Made by a program: the position numbers and the translations under genes | The notes under the pieces: generated by a model | Seen by the model: only the letters and a program-made list of their open reading frames with translations | Told to the model about the DNA's origin: nothing | The model's database searches: none | Shown here: positions 59,591 through 60,039 of the stretch, one piece after another | Position numbering within the stretch: position 1 is the stretch's first letter | Layout: every line of letters starts with the position of its first letter | Assembly: GCA_014649155.1 (NCBI GenBank) | Contig: BMSM01000038.1 | Span: 1-60,039 of the forward strand | Length of the DNA: 60,039 bases | Reading direction: 5' to 3' | Source: Streptomyces griseoviridis | GTDB lineage: Bacteria; Actinomycetota; Actinomycetes; Streptomycetales; Streptomycetaceae

Positions 59591-60039
59591 TGCTGCCGAA
59601 GAACCCGTGCAAGTCGAAGTCGGTCAAGCTGCCGACCGCGACCAAGAAGAAGATCGTCCCTTGGTCCCTGGAGCGTGTGCGTGCCGTCATCGCCGGGCTG
59701 CCCGAGCGCTTCCAGGCAGGTGGCAAGCTCGCCTTCGGGTGCGGTCTGCGTCAGGGGGAGGTCTTCGGCTTCGCCGTCGAGGACATCGACTTCAGGGGCG
59801 GCTGGATCCACGTCAACCGCCAGGTGCGGCTCGTCGGCACGAAGCCGGTTTTCGCTCTTCCCAAGGGCAACCGGATCCGGTCAGTGCCGCTGTCGGCGCA
59901 GCTGGCCACTGCCCTCAAGGCCCACATGAGGCGGTTCCCGCCGACGGCGGTCACGCTTCCCTGGGCGAAGCCCGACGGTGAGCCCAAGACCTTCCGGCTG
60001 CTTTTCGTCGACGAGAAGGGCCGGGCGTACAACCGCAGC
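59578..60039 (+). pseudogene. Tyrosine recombinase (integrase) fragment, continues past the window
   Basis: One open frame of 154 codons to the window end: KDSGLLPKNPCKSKSVKLPT, PWSLERVRAVIAGLPERFQA, then FGCGLRQGEVFGFAVEDIDF with the first catalytic Arg of the tyrosine-recombinase core, and VFALPKGNRIRSVPLSAQLA. No start codon lies upstream in frame, and the N-terminal DNA-binding domain is missing, replaced by flavoprotein sequence. The remaining catalytic residues (His, Arg, Tyr) would lie to the right. It resembles integrases of actinomycete integrative elements. Confidence 0.8.

Overview
The window is high-GC actinobacterial DNA and is clearly Streptomyces. It carries the developmental sigma factor gene bldN with its anti-sigma gene rsbN, a bdtA-like gene, the rex-hemA-hemC-hemD operon with a Rex operator, hemB, and class I lysS divergent from argS. 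Many coding starts are GTG or TTG, ATGA-type overlaps are common, and several WhiJ-type regulator genes are present. From memory, 1-32 kb follows the order of the bldN/rex neighbourhood of Streptomyces coelicolor; I could not align it.

Core half (1-40 kb): HAD phosphatase, MFS exporter, AcuC-like deacetylase, an unrecognised conserved protein, bdtA, the 32-residue ribosomal protein bS22, an NAD-dependent epimerase and an acyltransferase form a rightward set that ends at a strong bidirectional terminator. Facing them are rsbN and bldN; a sequence matching a sigma-BldN promoter lies between these two. An HAD-IB phosphatase and a glutaredoxin-like gene diverge, followed by the redox-controlled haem operon (rex-hemA-hemC-cobA/hemD, each gene overlapping the next) and hemB. 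Then come an esterase/MarR pair, exported and lipoprotein genes, an aminotransferase, argS/lysS, two DUF3558 lipoproteins and rtcB. Beside rtcB is a broken LAGLIDADG endonuclease gene. Next are an SDR gene, a YnfA-type membrane protein with a 38-bp tandem repeat at its 5' end, a CE1758/CE1759-type monooxygenase plus FMN reductase, and a two-component system.

Accessory half (40-60 kb): a MarR-P450-ferredoxin unit, an exported HD-domain protein, an SDR remnant, a DCC/HTTM/DUF5819 membrane redox group, a secreted ice-binding-fold protein with Thr-Gly and Gly-rich repeats, an orphan DUF2273-like protein, and a catabolic unit (double IclR regulator, MHS transporter, D-2-hydroxyacid dehydrogenase, RraA-like aldolase).

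The most interesting segment is 53.5-58.1 kb on the minus strand. A helix-turn-helix/TPR regulator, a 2H phosphoesterase, a radical SAM-SPASM enzyme, a 70-residue peptide with a Cys-Ser-Cys C-terminus (start overlapping the enzyme's stop) and a frameshifted phosphotransferase run in one direction. It looks like a small RiPP-type system that I cannot match to a described class. To its right lie a WhiJ-like XRE/DUF397 pair, a flavoprotein gene cut after about 40 codons, and a tyrosine-integrase fragment running off the end, so this edge is a mobile-element scar or boundary. No rRNA, tRNA or CRISPR was recognised by eye.
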